A stretch of 64,000 nucleotides of DNA from Actinomadura terrae (GTDB taxonomy: Bacteria > Actinomycetota > Actinomycetes > Streptosporangiales > Streptosporangiaceae). Below the pieces are notes generated by a model, which saw only the letters and a list, made by a program, of their open reading frames with translations, made no database searches and had not been told where the DNA came from. Positions 42,491-51,456 of this stretch are shown here, in pieces; position 1 is the first letter of the stretch, and each line of letters starts with the position of its first letter. The translations under genes and the position numbers were made by a program. Where the stretch lies: positions 1 through 64,000 of the forward strand of contig NZ_JAICDG010000003.1 of the NCBI RefSeq assembly GCF_022751215.1, read 5' to 3'.

Positions 42491-42562
42491 CGCTTGTCGC
42501 CTCCCGGGCGCCTCGATCCGTCACTCCTTGTCATGGAACGCTATCGCGTCCCGCGCCGATGA

Positions 42563-42578
42563 TCAAACAATTGTTCGA
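42563..42578. promoter_or_regulatory. LexA box (SOS box) 1
   Basis: TCAAAC-AATT-GTTCGA, one mismatch from the actinobacterial consensus TCGAAC-N4-GTTCGA. It lies upstream of lexA. Confidence 0.85.
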
Positions 42579-42633
42579 AGATGGGGTCGCGTTTTCCGGG
42601 TGCCCTGCGGTACAACATCGTACAGGCGTTCGA

Positions 42634-42649
42634 TCGAAAATGCATTCGA
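42634..42649. promoter_or_regulatory. LexA-like box 2
   Basis: TCGAAA-ATGC-ATTCGA, 17 bases before the start of the LysM gene; two mismatches from consensus, both at the inner positions. A weaker site that would put the LysM gene under SOS control. Confidence 0.6.
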
Positions 42650-42665
42650 CGTCGAGAGGGGAGAG

Positions 42666-42995
42666 ATGTCCGGTTCACCCCATGAACATGTCCCGATTCG
42701 GCTGACGCGCCGGGGCCGCGTGGTCGTGGTGACCGGCGCCGCCGTCCTCACCCTGCTCGCGCTCTGGCTCACCAGGGGCCCCGGAGCCCTGGCGGGTGGA
42801 CATGAGGGCGGCCGGACGTCCGATCCGGGCGAGACGGTCGTCGTGGAGCCCGGAGAGACCCTCTGGGAGATCGCCACGGCCGCCGACCCCCGCTCCGACC
42901 CGCGCATCGTCGTCCAGCGCATCATCGACCTCAATGGCCTCGGGGGCGACCCCACTGTCCAGCCGGGGCAGCACATCCGCCTTCCCGCGGGCTGA
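42666..42995 (+). CDS. SOS-linked LysM membrane protein (ChiZ/DivS-position)
   Basis: A 109-residue protein with one membrane segment (about residues 20-40, VVVVTGAAVLTLLALWLT) and a C-terminal LysM domain (VVVEPGETLWEIATAADPRS then VQPGQHIRLP) that binds peptidoglycan outside the cell. The same position next to lexA is occupied by mycobacterial ChiZ (Rv2719c) and by DivS in corynebacteria, SOS-induced proteins that stop division. I infer the same role by synteny; no hydrolase domain is seen. GAGAGGGGAGAG directly precedes the ATG. A LexA-like box is just upstream. Confidence 0.85.
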   Translation: MSGSPHEHVPIRLTRRGRVVVVTGAAVLTLLALWLTRGPGALAGGHEGGRTSDPGETVVVEPGETLWEIATAADPRSDPRIVVQRIIDLNGLGGDPTVQPGQHIRLPAG

Positions 42996-43028
42996 CGCGC
43001 CCGCGACCGCCCCCGACCGACCGCTCGT

Positions 43029-43056
43029 GGCACGGCTCGACGGTCGGGGCCGTGCC
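43029..43056 (+). terminator. Hairpin after the LysM gene
   Basis: GGCACGGC (43029-43036) with GCCGTGCC (43049-43056). An alternative 9-bp pairing of CCCCGACCG upstream with CGGTCGGGG overlaps it. The stretch from here to the NrdR boxes (43057-43279) has no gene that I can support. Confidence 0.5.
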
Positions 43057-43279
43057 GTCTCGGGACGCCTTATGCGACAGGGCCTCCAAGCGGGCGCGAC
43101 GTCGCGTCCCGCCGTGGTTGTCCTGGTGAGGGGCACATTGCCGGGCCGCCGCGCGACACGCCCGGACCAAGATCCATCAGCTTCGTCGTGACCTGGGCGG
43201 ACGTGGCGGATGTGACGCGGGTCAACGTCTGAGGCGGCCGGCACAGGTTGCGTACGCCTGCGCGTCCCCGTACGGTTGA

Positions 43280-43327
43280 CCACAACATCTAGTAGTCACA
43301 CCGATGTACTTCACCTATATATGGCAT
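43280..43327. promoter_or_regulatory. Tandem NrdR boxes upstream of nrdR-nrdJ
   Basis: Two 16-bp NrdR-box-like elements, 43280-43295 (CCACAACATCTAGTAG) and 43312-43327 (CACCTATATATGGCAT), 32 bases apart start to start, which is three helical turns, the spacing known for NrdR. They fit the consensus acaCwAtATaTwGtgt at about 10-11 positions each. TTGACC at 43276-43281 could be the -35 and overlaps box 1. Confidence 0.75.
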
Positions 43328-43370
43328 CGTTCAGAGGTGTGACGCGTTTACGTCAGGGGAGGAACCAGAC

Positions 43371-43844
43371 GTGCATTGCCCGTTCTGCCGCAACCCTGAC
43401 ACCAAAGTGATCGACAGCCGGTCGACCGACGACGGGGGCGCCATTCGGCGCCGCCGGGCGTGCGCGGAATGCGGCAAGCGATTCACGACGCAGGAGAATG
43501 TGCTCGTCATGGTGGCCAAGCGCAGCGGGGTCACCGAGCCGTTCTCCCGGGAAAAGATCATCGCCGGGGTGCGCAGGGCCTGCCAGGGCCGCCCGGTCGA
43601 CGAGGATGCGCTCGCGAAGCTGGGGCAGCGGGTCGAAGAGGCGATCAGATCGTCGGGCTCCGCAGAAATCCCCTCGCACGAGATCGGTCTCGCGATCCTG
43701 GGGCCGCTCAGCGAACTCGACGAAGTCGCCTATCTGCGATTCGCCTCGGTCTACCGGAGCTTCGAGTCGCTGGACGACTTCGCCAAGGAGATCGAATCAC
43801 TGCGCAGGTCAGACTCCTCGGGGGAGTCCGGTCCGTCCCGGTAG
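43371..43844 (+). CDS. nrdR: Transcriptional repressor NrdR
   Basis: A 157-residue regulator of ribonucleotide reductase genes. The zinc ribbon uses Cys3, Cys6, Cys31, Cys34; the ATP-cone follows (FSREKIIAGVRRACQGRPV). It senses dATP/ATP and represses nrd genes through NrdR boxes, which lie 44-91 bases upstream. GTG start at 43371 preceded by GGGGAGGAA. Followed by nrdJ after 123 bases on the same strand. Confidence 0.97.
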   Translation: MHCPFCRNPDTKVIDSRSTDDGGAIRRRRACAECGKRFTTQENVLVMVAKRSGVTEPFSREKIIAGVRRACQGRPVDEDALAKLGQRVEEAIRSSGSAEIPSHEIGLAILGPLSELDEVAYLRFASVYRSFESLDDFAKEIESLRRSDSSGESGPSR

Positions 43845-43967
43845 GGACGGGTCTGGCAGTACACAGCAGCACACATGTGAAAGCGCCACCGCGCCGGGCA
43901 TCGCCCGCGCGGCGGCGGAGTTGTTCCTGGACAGGGCCCGGCGGGTGGGCCCGAGAGGGGGAAGGTC

Positions 43968-46769
43968 ATGACGGAGACGGTGAGCGGCTCGGCGGCACGG
44001 CGCGGCAAGGGGGGCCGCAAAGGGCTGAAGGTCGAGCGCATTTTCACCACGCCCGGCGTGCATCCGTACGACGAGATGCGCTGGGAGCGTCGTGACGTCG
44101 TCATGACCAACTGGCGTGACGGCTCGGTGAACTTCGAGCAGCGCGGGGTGGAGTTCCCCGACTTCTGGTCCCTGAACGCGGTCAACATCGTCACGTCCAA
44201 GTACTTCCGCGGCGCGGTCGGAACGCCCCAACGCGAGTGGAGCCTCAAGCAGCTCGTCGACCGGGTCGTCCGGATGTATACCGAGACCGGACTGCGCGAG
44301 GGCTATTTCGCCTCCGAAGAGGACGCGGAGATCTTCGACCATGAACTGAAGTACGCGCTGGTCCACCAGTTGTTCAGCTTCAACTCCCCGGTCTGGTTCA
44401 ACGTCGGCACCAAGTCCCCGCAACAGGTCTCGGCGTGTTTCATCCTCTCGGTGGACGACACGATGGAGTCGATCCTCGACTGGTACAAGGAAGAGGGCGT
44501 CATCTTCAAGGGCGGCTCCGGCGCCGGCCTGAACCTGTCGCGCATCCGCTCCAGCAAGGAACTGCTGTCCTCGGGCGGCACCGCGAGCGGGCCCGTGTCG
44601 TTCATGCGCGGTGCCGACGCGTCCGCCGGAACGATCAAGTCGGGCGGTGCGACGCGGCGGGCCGCGAAGATGGTCGTCCTGGACGTGGACCACCCCGACG
44701 TCGCCGAGTTCATCGAGACCAAGGCGCGTGAGGAGGACAAGATCCGCGCGCTGCGGGACGCCGGGTTCGACATGGACCTCGGCGGCAAGGACATCGGCAG
44801 CGTCCAGTACCAGAACGCCAACAACTCCGTCCGCGTCTCGGACGAGTTCATGCACGCCGTCGAGGCCGACGGCGAGTTCGGGCTGCGCGCCCGGATGACC
44901 GGCGAGGTCGTCGAGACCGTCAAGGCCAAGGACCTGTTCCGGCTCATGGCCAAGGCGGCCTGGGAGTGCGCCGACCCCGGCATCCAGTACGACGACACGA
45001 TCAACGCCTGGCACACCAACCCCGAGACGGGCCGGATCACCGCGTCCAACCCGTGCTCGGAGTACATGAGCCTGGACAACTCGTCCTGCAACCTGGCGAG
45101 CATCAACCTGCTGAAGTTCCTCACCGACTCCGGGTCGTTCGACGTCGCGCGGTTCGTCAAGCTCACCGAACTGATCATCACGGCGATGGACGTCTCGATC
45201 ACCTTCGCCGACTTCCCCACCGAGAAGATCGCCGAGACGACCCGCGACTACCGGCAGCTCGGCATCGGGTACGCCAACCTCGGCGCCCTCCTCATGGCGA
45301 GCGGCCACGCCTACGACTCCGAGGGCGGACGGTCGCTGGCCGCCGCGATCACCTCGTTGATGACGGGCGTCGCCTACCGCCGGTCCGCCGAGCTCTCCGG
45401 TGTCGTCGGCCCGTACGCGGGCTACGCGCGCAACGCCGACGGCCACAAGCGCGTCATGCGCAAGCACGCCGCCGCCAACGACGAGATCCGCACCCTCGAC
45501 TCGGTGGACAAGGCCGTCCACGCGGCCGCCACCAAGCAGTGGCAGGACTGCCTGAAGCTCGGCGAGAAGCACGGCTACCGCAACGCCCAGGCGTCCCTGC
45601 TCGCGCCGACCGGCACCATCGGGTTGATGATGGACTGCGACACCACCGGCATCGAGCCCGACCTCGCGCTGGTGAAGTTCAAGAAGCTGGTCGGCGGCGG
45701 CTCCATGCAGATCGTCAACCAGACCGTGCCGCGCGCCCTCGCCACCCTCGGCTACCAGCAGGAGCAGGTCGAGGCCGTCGTCGAGTACATCGCCGAGAAC
45801 GGCCACGTCGTGGACGCCCCCGGGCTGCGCCCCGAGCACTACGAGGTGTTCGACTGCGCGATGGGCGAGCGGGCGATCAGCCCCATGGGGCACGTCCGGA
45901 TGATGGCGGCCACCCAGCCGTTCCTGTCCGGCGCGATCTCCAAGACCGTCAACATGCCCGAGCAGGCCACCATCGAGGACATCGAGAAGGTGTACTTCGA
46001 GGGCTGGAAGCTCGGCCTGAAGGCCCTGGCGATCTACCGCGACAACTGCAAGGTGGGCCAGCCGCTCTCGGCGGCGGGCAAGAAGGAGGAGCCGAAGGCC
46101 GAGGCCCCGGCGGAGACCCGTCCCGTCCGCCGGCGGCTGCCCAAGCAGCGCCCCGCCACCGTCACCCGCTTCTCCGTCGCGGGCGCCGAGGGCTACATGA
46201 CCGCCTCGTCCTACCCGGACGACGGTCTCGGCGAGGTCTTCCTCAAGCTCGGCAAGCAGGGCTCCACGCTCGCCGGCGTGATGGACGCCTTCTCCATGGC
46301 GATCTCCATCAGCCTCCAGTACGGCGTCCCGCTGGAGACCTGGGTGGAGAAGTTCACCAACATGCGGTTCGAGCCCGCCGGTATGACCGACGACCCCGAC
46401 ATCCGCATGGCGACCTCGGTGATGGACTACATCTTCCGCCGCCTCGCCCTGGACCACCTGCCCTACGACGAGCGCGCCGCCCTCGGCATCTTCACCGCCG
46501 ACGAGCGCGCGATGCAGGCCAACGGCGAGGACCCGGGCGCCGCGCCCGCCGAGGACGAGGTCGCCCACGAGACCCTCGCCCAGTCGGCGGAGATCACCAG
46601 GCCGGCGCCCGCCCCGTCCCGCGAGGCGCACTCTTCGATGGAGGTCATCGAGAGCCGCCAGGGCCGCACCGCCGACGCGCCGCTCTGCCTCACGTGCGGT
46701 ACCAAGATGCGCCCGGCGGGCAGCTGCTACGTCTGCGAAGGCTGTGGCTCCACCAGCGGTTGCAGCTGA
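43968..46769 (+). CDS. nrdJ: Vitamin B12-dependent ribonucleotide reductase
   Basis: A 933-residue class II reductase converting ribonucleotides to deoxyribonucleotides with adenosylcobalamin. Family blocks include GGSGAGLNLSRIRSS, NPCSEYMSLDNSSCNLASIN and LLAPTGTIGLMMDCDTTGIE; the C-terminal redox tail has CLTCGTKM and CYVCEGCG. AGGGGGAAGG precedes the ATG. I see no cobalamin riboswitch between nrdR and nrdJ, so control is likely through NrdR. A terminator follows. Confidence 0.97.
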   Translation: MTETVSGSAARRGKGGRKGLKVERIFTTPGVHPYDEMRWERRDVVMTNWRDGSVNFEQRGVEFPDFWSLNAVNIVTSKYFRGAVGTPQREWSLKQLVDRVVRMYTETGLREGYFASEEDAEIFDHELKYALVHQLFSFNSPVWFNVGTKSPQQVSACFILSVDDTMESILDWYKEEGVIFKGGSGAGLNLSRIRSSKELLSSGGTASGPVSFMRGADASAGTIKSGGATRRAAKMVVLDVDHPDVAEFIETKAREEDKIRALRDAGFDMDLGGKDIGSVQYQNANNSVRVSDEFMHAVEADGEFGLRARMTGEVVETVKAKDLFRLMAKAAWECADPGIQYDDTINAWHTNPETGRITASNPCSEYMSLDNSSCNLASINLLKFLTDSGSFDVARFVKLTELIITAMDVSITFADFPTEKIAETTRDYRQLGIGYANLGALLMASGHAYDSEGGRSLAAAITSLMTGVAYRRSAELSGVVGPYAGYARNADGHKRVMRKHAAANDEIRTLDSVDKAVHAAATKQWQDCLKLGEKHGYRNAQASLLAPTGTIGLMMDCDTTGIEPDLALVKFKKLVGGGSMQIVNQTVPRALATLGYQQEQVEAVVEYIAENGHVVDAPGLRPEHYEVFDCAMGERAISPMGHVRMMAATQPFLSGAISKTVNMPEQATIEDIEKVYFEGWKLGLKALAIYRDNCKVGQPLSAAGKKEEPKAEAPAETRPVRRRLPKQRPATVTRFSVAGAEGYMTASSYPDDGLGEVFLKLGKQGSTLAGVMDAFSMAISISLQYGVPLETWVEKFTNMRFEPAGMTDDPDIRMATSVMDYIFRRLALDHLPYDERAALGIFTADERAMQANGEDPGAAPAEDEVAHETLAQSAEITRPAPAPSREAHSSMEVIESRQGRTADAPLCLTCGTKMRPAGSCYVCEGCGSTSGCS

Positions 46770-46801
46770 ACGCCCTGATCTGACAGGGCACGGCTTGCGG
46801 C

Positions 46802-46842
46802 GAGGCGTTGGTGAGGCGGTCGTTGGACCTCACCAACGCCTC
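46802..46842 (+). terminator. nrdJ terminator
   Basis: 15-bp perfect stem GAGGCGTTGGTGAGG (46802-46816) with 46828-46842, 33 bases past the nrdJ stop. Confidence 0.85.
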
Positions 46843-46874
46843 CCGGCTGGTAGATGGGCTGCACCACCGGGCCA

Positions 46875-47290
46875 TCAGGGGGCCGGGCCGTCGTGGTCCA
46901 GCAGGCCCGCGCGGTGGGCGTGCAGCGCGGCCTGGACGCGGTTGGTGACGCCCAAGTGGGCGAAGATCCGTTTAGCGCGGCTCATCACGGCCGGGGCGGA
47001 CAGGCCCGGCTCCGCGCCGATCTCGGCGTTCGACCGGCCCCGGGCGATCAGCAGCAGGACGTCGGTCTCGCGGTCGGTGAGCAACTCCAGCGGGTCGTCC
47101 TCGACGGGCGGCGGGGACGCGACGTAGCTGCGGACCAGCCGGCCGGTGATCGGCGGCGCGAGCGCGGTCTCGCCCCGGACGACCGCGCGGACGGCGCCCG
47201 CGAGGAGTTCTTGAGCAGGAAGCAGCTCGCACCCGCGCGGAGCGCCGCCTGCACGTACTCGTCGTCAGCACGATCACGCGCGGTCGGCGG
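46875..47290 (-). pseudogene. LuxR-family response regulator remnant
   Basis: The 3' part reads cleanly as a NarL/FixJ DNA-binding domain (LLTDRETDVLLLIARGRSNA then TNRVQAALHAHRAGLLDHDG). Upstream the receiver-domain tail is present only in pieces: VIVLTT, then a frame change to EYVQAALRAGASCFLLKN, then another to ELLAGAVRAVVRGETALAPP which runs into the intact part. The phospho-acceptor aspartate and everything before RVIVLTT are missing. It faces head to head with the hydrolase remnant at about 47290. Confidence 0.8.
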
Positions 47291-47922
47291 GCCGGGGTGC
47301 GGCCAGCCGCACGCAGGCGGCCCGGCGGCTGCTCCTGATCGGAAAGTACCGGGCGGACGAGCACATCATCCCCTCGCTCCTGGCCGGGATCCTCGCCGAC
47401 GACCGCCACTTCGCCGAGCAGGCCGGAATCGTGCGCGAGCTGCACCGGGCCGCGCGGGGCGAACGGTTCGAGCCGTCCGAGCTGCTGCGCGAGTACCTCA
47501 GCCCGCCCGACGGCGAGCTCGACAACGCGCTGTCGATGAACATCGCCGTCTTCTGCGGCGACGCGTCCGCGCCCCGAGACCTCGGCTGGTACTGGCGCAA
47601 CGTCCAGCGCAGCCGGGCGACGCAGCCGGTCTACGGTCCGCTCGCCAACACCGTGTTCCCCTGCGCGTTCTGGCCGAGAAAGCCGCTGGAGGCTCCGACC
47701 AGGGTCGGCGACGGCCACCCGGCGATGATCGTCCAGACGACCGGCGACACCCGGACCGTGTACGAGGGCGCCGGGGCCCTGCACCGCGCGCTGCCCGCCT
47801 CCCGCATGGTCACGTTCCGGAACGTCCGGCACCACGGCGTCTACGGGATGCACCCGAACCGCTGCGTCACCGACGCCGTCAACGCCTACCTGGCGTCCGA
47901 CAGGCACCCCACACGGACGTGA
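47290..47922 (+). pseudogene. Alpha/beta-hydrolase (TAP-like) C-terminal remnant
   Basis: Only the C-terminal part of a tripeptidyl-aminopeptidase-like hydrolase remains: VFPCAFWPRKPLEAPTRVG, AMIVQTTGDTRTVYEGAGAL and PASRMVTFRNVRHHGVYG match the family's TAP C-terminal region with its catalytic Asp and His. The nucleophile-serine half (about 300 residues) is lost. Coding signal starts near 47290 without a start codon. An internal GTG at 47431 could start a 163-residue fragment. Confidence 0.75.
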
Positions 47923-48070
47923 CCTGCGACCGCGAACCCTGACCAGGCCGGAGTTGTGCGCGTCCCCCCAACTTCCCGTGGACGAATTCCGAGAACGCAC
48001 CTCCCCGCGTCGCCAACACGGGATGTCAGGCGGCTGCCACCGCGATCGAACCCCCTTCCGATACCTCGCA

Positions 48071-48086
48071 GGACGATATATCGTCC
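48071..48086. promoter_or_regulatory. PadR operator with embedded -10
   Basis: GGACGATATATCGTCC, a perfect 16-bp palindrome. TATCGT inside it (48079-48084) is seven bases before the ATG at 48092, so bound repressor would cover the -10 element. Confidence 0.7.
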
Positions 48087-48091
48087 CGCGT

Positions 48092-48436
48092 ATGGTCAAA
48101 CGAACCACGGTGATGAGCGAGCCCACGTACTTCGTGCTGGCCGCGCTGCTGGACGGGCCGGTGCACGGCTACGGGATCATCAAGCGGGCGGAGGCGCTGT
48201 CGGACGGGCGGGTCCGCGTGGCCGTCGGCACCCTCTACGGAGCGCTCGACCGGCTGACCGGCGACGGGCTGATCGTTGTGGACGGCGAGGAGACCGTCCA
48301 GGGCCGTCCGCGCCGCTACTACCGGCTGACCGAAGACGGGCGCTCGGCCGTCCACCGGGAGGCCCAGCGGTTGCAGCAGGCCGCCCAGGTCGTCACGGGC
48401 CGCACCTCCCCGCGGCTGGGGAGCGCCGGAGCATGA
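48092..48436 (+). CDS. PadR family transcriptional regulator
   Basis: About 114 residues. A winged helix with SEPTYFVLAALLDGPVHGYG, RVAVGTLYGALDRLTGDGLI and GRPRRYYRLTEDGRSAV is characteristic of short PadR repressors. I start it at the ATG at 48092 on the leaderless-promoter argument; an ATG at 48113 would still contain the whole domain. The stop overlaps the next gene (ATGA). PadR genes are often autoregulated and control an adjacent membrane protein, as seems the case here. Confidence 0.88.
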   Translation: MVKRTTVMSEPTYFVLAALLDGPVHGYGIIKRAEALSDGRVRVAVGTLYGALDRLTGDGLIVVDGEETVQGRPRRYYRLTEDGRSAVHREAQRLQQAAQVVTGRTSPRLGSAGA

Positions 48437-49296
48437 GCGGAACCTTCACCGAACGCTGGTACCGGCTGGCCCTGCGGGCATTCCCGCCCGGCCACCGCGC
48501 CGAGTACGGCGCCGAGATCCTCGGCACGCTGCTGAACGACACCCCGCGCCGCGTGCCCTCGCCGCGGGAGACGGCCGGACTCCTCACCGCGGGCCTGGCC
48601 GCCAGGGCCCGCGCGGCCACCACGCCGTGGTGGACGGACGGCGTGCGACTCGGCCTGTCGACGCTGGCGCTGGCCAATCTGGCATACGGCATCGCCGACC
48701 ACGCCTCCCTCGGCTGGCTGGCCGCCTCGGCACTGCTCGTCCTGGCACTTCTGCGCGGCTGGGTGCTGATGGCCCTACCGCTCGCCCTGGCCGTGGCGTT
48801 CTCCACCGGCCGGGCCATGCTCGTGGGCATGGAGGCGACGACCTGGCCGTCACAGATCTTTGGACCGGCGTACCACAACTGGATCTCGCTGGCCCCCTAC
48901 GGTGTACTGGCGGTCGGAGCCATCGCACTCGCGGCCGCCCGTCCACGAAACCTGCGTGCCCGGCCGTTGTGGTGGCTCGTGATCCCCGCGGCCGCCCTGG
49001 CGCTGACCTACCTGCCCGGGACCTGGGAGTACGGCGAGGTATGGCAACTGTTCAGGGCGGGCACCGAAAGCGTCCTCCTGCTCGCCGGACTGCTGGCCAC
49101 CGCGGTCGCACGCACCCCACGCTGGGCACTGGCCGCGGCCATCTACGTCCTACCCGGTGTGACGCGTCAACTGGTCAACCCGCCGTCGACCACACAGGAC
49201 CTCGACTACTGGCTGATCCTCACCGGGCTCCTACTCGCCATGACCGCAACAGCATGGCAAGCCCGCCCCGTCCCCGAAACACGCCACCCGCGATAG
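48433..49296 (+). CDS. PadR-coupled integral membrane protein
   Basis: A 287-residue protein. The first ~60 residues (WYRLALRAFPPGHRAEYGAE) are a cytosolic helix typical of PadR-associated proteins; the rest has about seven membrane segments from residue 75 to 280. Function unknown. Translationally coupled to the PadR gene, so its expression level is probably what PadR controls. Confidence 0.8.
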   Translation: MSGTFTERWYRLALRAFPPGHRAEYGAEILGTLLNDTPRRVPSPRETAGLLTAGLAARARAATTPWWTDGVRLGLSTLALANLAYGIADHASLGWLAASALLVLALLRGWVLMALPLALAVAFSTGRAMLVGMEATTWPSQIFGPAYHNWISLAPYGVLAVGAIALAAARPRNLRARPLWWLVIPAAALALTYLPGTWEYGEVWQLFRAGTESVLLLAGLLATAVARTPRWALAAAIYVLPGVTRQLVNPPSTTQDLDYWLILTGLLLAMTATAWQARPVPETRHPR

Positions 49297-49440
49297 CCGA
49301 AGCACGAATCGCACCGTCGCACCGTGCGCGAACTCAGCTTTTGGACTGCATGTCAAATTAGGCACTGGGTCGTGGTCGTCAGGCGGAATCGTGGGGCCCG
49401 TTGAAGTGGCGTCATCGAGGGCAATGGAAGATCATTGAGC

Positions 49441-50172
49441 ATGACCTCGGACGAGTACTACCTCCTCAACGCCATCAAGTTTCGCGTCGAAGACGGCGCC
49501 GCGATCTGTGCGGCCGCCAGCGCCGAACTCGCTCAGCTCAGAGAACAGCACGGGGACGACTTCGAACTCCGGCGGTTCTTCATCGTCCCGCCGAAAACGG
49601 CTGCGGAAGCCATGATCTGGCTTGCCAGTTCCACGCGGCTGAAGTACCTCTACCCCGGCCTGGACATCCAGGCGGAGGGCGAGTTCTTCGCGACGGCGGA
49701 TGCTTTCGACACCGTTCCTCCTGCGAGTGACCCGCTTGACGCGTTCTGGGCTGAGGTGCAGTGGCAACTCGACCCACCCGAACCGCCGTCGGGCACCCCC
49801 ACAATGCGGCTCGTCGGGACCTCCGAAGACCCTGACACCTTCACCGTCGGGCTGGCCGAGCACCCTGACGGCAGTGGCCAGGGGCTGCTCTTCACGACCC
49901 CGCTCGCCGATGAGGAGGACACCGAGACCTACTGTCTCTGCACAGAAACCGCAGCTACGTACTACGGAGGTGTACGCGAATGCGTCCTGGAGGGCGACCT
50001 CCTGCGAATCAAGCTGAGCCGAGCCGCAGCAGAAGAACTCGGCATCGGCCCAGAACTCACCATCACACTTGAGCTTCCCGAGGCGTCCGCTCTCGAAGAA
50101 CTACGGAACGGCCTTCGCCGAGTACTCACCTCAGGCCCCCGCCGTAGTCACCCGAAGCGGCTGGAGCTCTGA
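49441..50172 (+). CDS. Imm10-like immunity protein with an unknown N-terminal domain
   Basis: A 243-residue protein. The C-terminal half (from about residue 120: FTVGLAEHPDGSGQGLLFTT, TYCLCTETAATYYGGVRECV and LRIKLSRAAAEELGI) matches the immunity family Imm10 of polymorphic toxin systems. The first ~110 residues (LRRFFIVPPKTAAEAMIWLA) are not recognised. No toxin gene is adjacent. The ATG at 49441 is used; a TTG at 49435 with GGAAG is possible. Assignment to Imm10 is by motif memory. Confidence 0.65.
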   Translation: MTSDEYYLLNAIKFRVEDGAAICAAASAELAQLREQHGDDFELRRFFIVPPKTAAEAMIWLASSTRLKYLYPGLDIQAEGEFFATADAFDTVPPASDPLDAFWAEVQWQLDPPEPPSGTPTMRLVGTSEDPDTFTVGLAEHPDGSGQGLLFTTPLADEEDTETYCLCTETAATYYGGVRECVLEGDLLRIKLSRAAAEELGIGPELTITLELPEASALEELRNGLRRVLTSGPRRSHPKRLEL

Positions 50173-50771
50173 GCAACACTGCAACCACCAAATAGGCGCT
50201 GCTCAGGGCGCTCCCTCCAGAACAAGCAGCAAGTGACTTCCTCTCGGTTAGTCCGCGAATCCGCTGAGCGCGTGCCTGGTGTGAGGTACGCGAGGAGGGA
50301 GCGCCCGAGCGGCGCGTGGCGCAAGTGTCGCCTCCCGTAGCGAAAAGCCGTTGTCTCGATACGAGACGAGCGCGCAATTGTGCGCCTCGAACGTCTTGGC
50401 CGCACTGGGTGGCGTAGGCGCGTGCGGATGAGGACATCTGCCACACCTGAGTGTCTGTGGTGCGCTCAAGGTCGAACCGTGGACGAGTTTCGAGCGGTAC
50501 GTCGCCTATCAGGACGCGGACGTAGCGGCGGTCGCTCGCAGACGGTGGGTGCGGCCGAATACGAGGCCCCCTGAGCATTCGCAGCTCGGCGACCGTGGAG
50601 GTTCGGCGCTCGAGATGCTGTAGGTGGCGCCGGGTCTCGCTATGCATGTCCCAAGGCCGATGGGGCGGCGGTTACGCCGTCGACGGGATTGCGACTAGCG
50701 GGCAGCGTACGCATCCAACCGCGTCAGAGCGAGTCTGCCCTGGGGGCTACTGGCTGCTGCTCCAGGCCTTC
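50173..50771. other. Intergenic stretch without a supported gene
   Basis: A 599-base gap. A minus-strand frame (start 50647, 173 codons) runs into the Imm10-like gene and is not recognised; codon bias is poor. GC content is lower than in flanking genes. This may hold decayed sequence, but I see nothing definite. Confidence 0.4.
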
Positions 50772-50799
50772 TGCATGCAATGTATGCTTTGCATGCAAA
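50772..50799. promoter_or_regulatory. GntR operator
   Basis: TGCATGCAA-TGTATGCTT-TGCATGCAA: three 9-base units, of which the last forms the perfect 12-bp palindrome TTTGCATGCAAA (50788-50799). It ends 13 bases before the GntR start and probably mediates autoregulation. Confidence 0.65.
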
Positions 50800-50812
50800 A
50801 TGGGGGGTGGGT

Positions 50813-51439
50813 ATGCAGGTCGACACGGTCTACCGGCGGCTTCGGGAGCTGATCGTCGCCGGTGAGTACTCGCCTGGCGAGCGGCTCACGGAGATGGCGG
50901 TGAGCGAGACGCTCGCGGTGAGCCGGACGCCCGTCCGGGAGGCGCTGCGGCGCTTGCAGAGCGACGGCCTGGTCCTCGGTGTCGGACGCGGTGTCGTCGT
51001 GGACGTCATGACGCCGGAGTGCCTGGATCACGCCTACGACGTGCGGGCGGCGCTTGAGGCCCTCACCGCCGAGTTGGCCGCCGACCGGTGGCGGGCCGGG
51101 CGGATCGCCCCGGCGGCGCTCGCCGACCTGGAGCGGGACGCGGCGCATCTGGAGGAGGTGACCGCCGCGGGTGAGCTGGATCGCGCGATCGAGCTGAACC
51201 GCCGGTTCCATCGGGGGGTGGCCGAACTGGCGGGCAATCCGATCGCGCTGGAGAGCCTCGAACGGCTGTGGGACCGGATCATCGTCTCCACGCGGGTGTC
51301 GCTCGTCCGTCCGGAACGCCCGGAAACGGTCGCGGGTGAGCACCGGGAGCTGCTGCGGGCGATCGCCGAGGGCGACCGGGTTCGGGCGGGACGGGTCGCC
51401 GGTGACCATGCACGCGCCACCAGGGCGACCCTGGACTAA
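50813..51439 (+). CDS. GntR family regulator (FadR/FCD type)
   Basis: A 208-residue regulator. Winged helix: VYRRLRELIVAGEYSPGERL then VSRTPVREALRRLQSDGLV. The C-terminal all-helical FCD domain (AYDVRAALEALTAELAA, ELNRRFHRGVAELAGN) binds a small organic acid in related proteins. The ATG at 50813 follows GGGGGGTGG. Followed after 17 bases by the OsmC gene, which it probably controls. Confidence 0.88.
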   Translation: MQVDTVYRRLRELIVAGEYSPGERLTEMAVSETLAVSRTPVREALRRLQSDGLVLGVGRGVVVDVMTPECLDHAYDVRAALEALTAELAADRWRAGRIAPAALADLERDAAHLEEVTAAGELDRAIELNRRFHRGVAELAGNPIALESLERLWDRIIVSTRVSLVRPERPETVAGEHRELLRAIAEGDRVRAGRVAGDHARATRATLD

Positions 51440-51456
51440 CTGGAAAGGACTGCGGG

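Noticed and set aside
43845..43967. Cobalamin riboswitch before nrdJ
   Set aside because: The gap is only 123 bases and I see no B12-box-like motif; NrdR boxes upstream of nrdR explain control.
50126..50647. 173-codon minus-strand gene
   Set aside because: Overlaps the Imm10-like gene, weak codon bias, no recognised domain.
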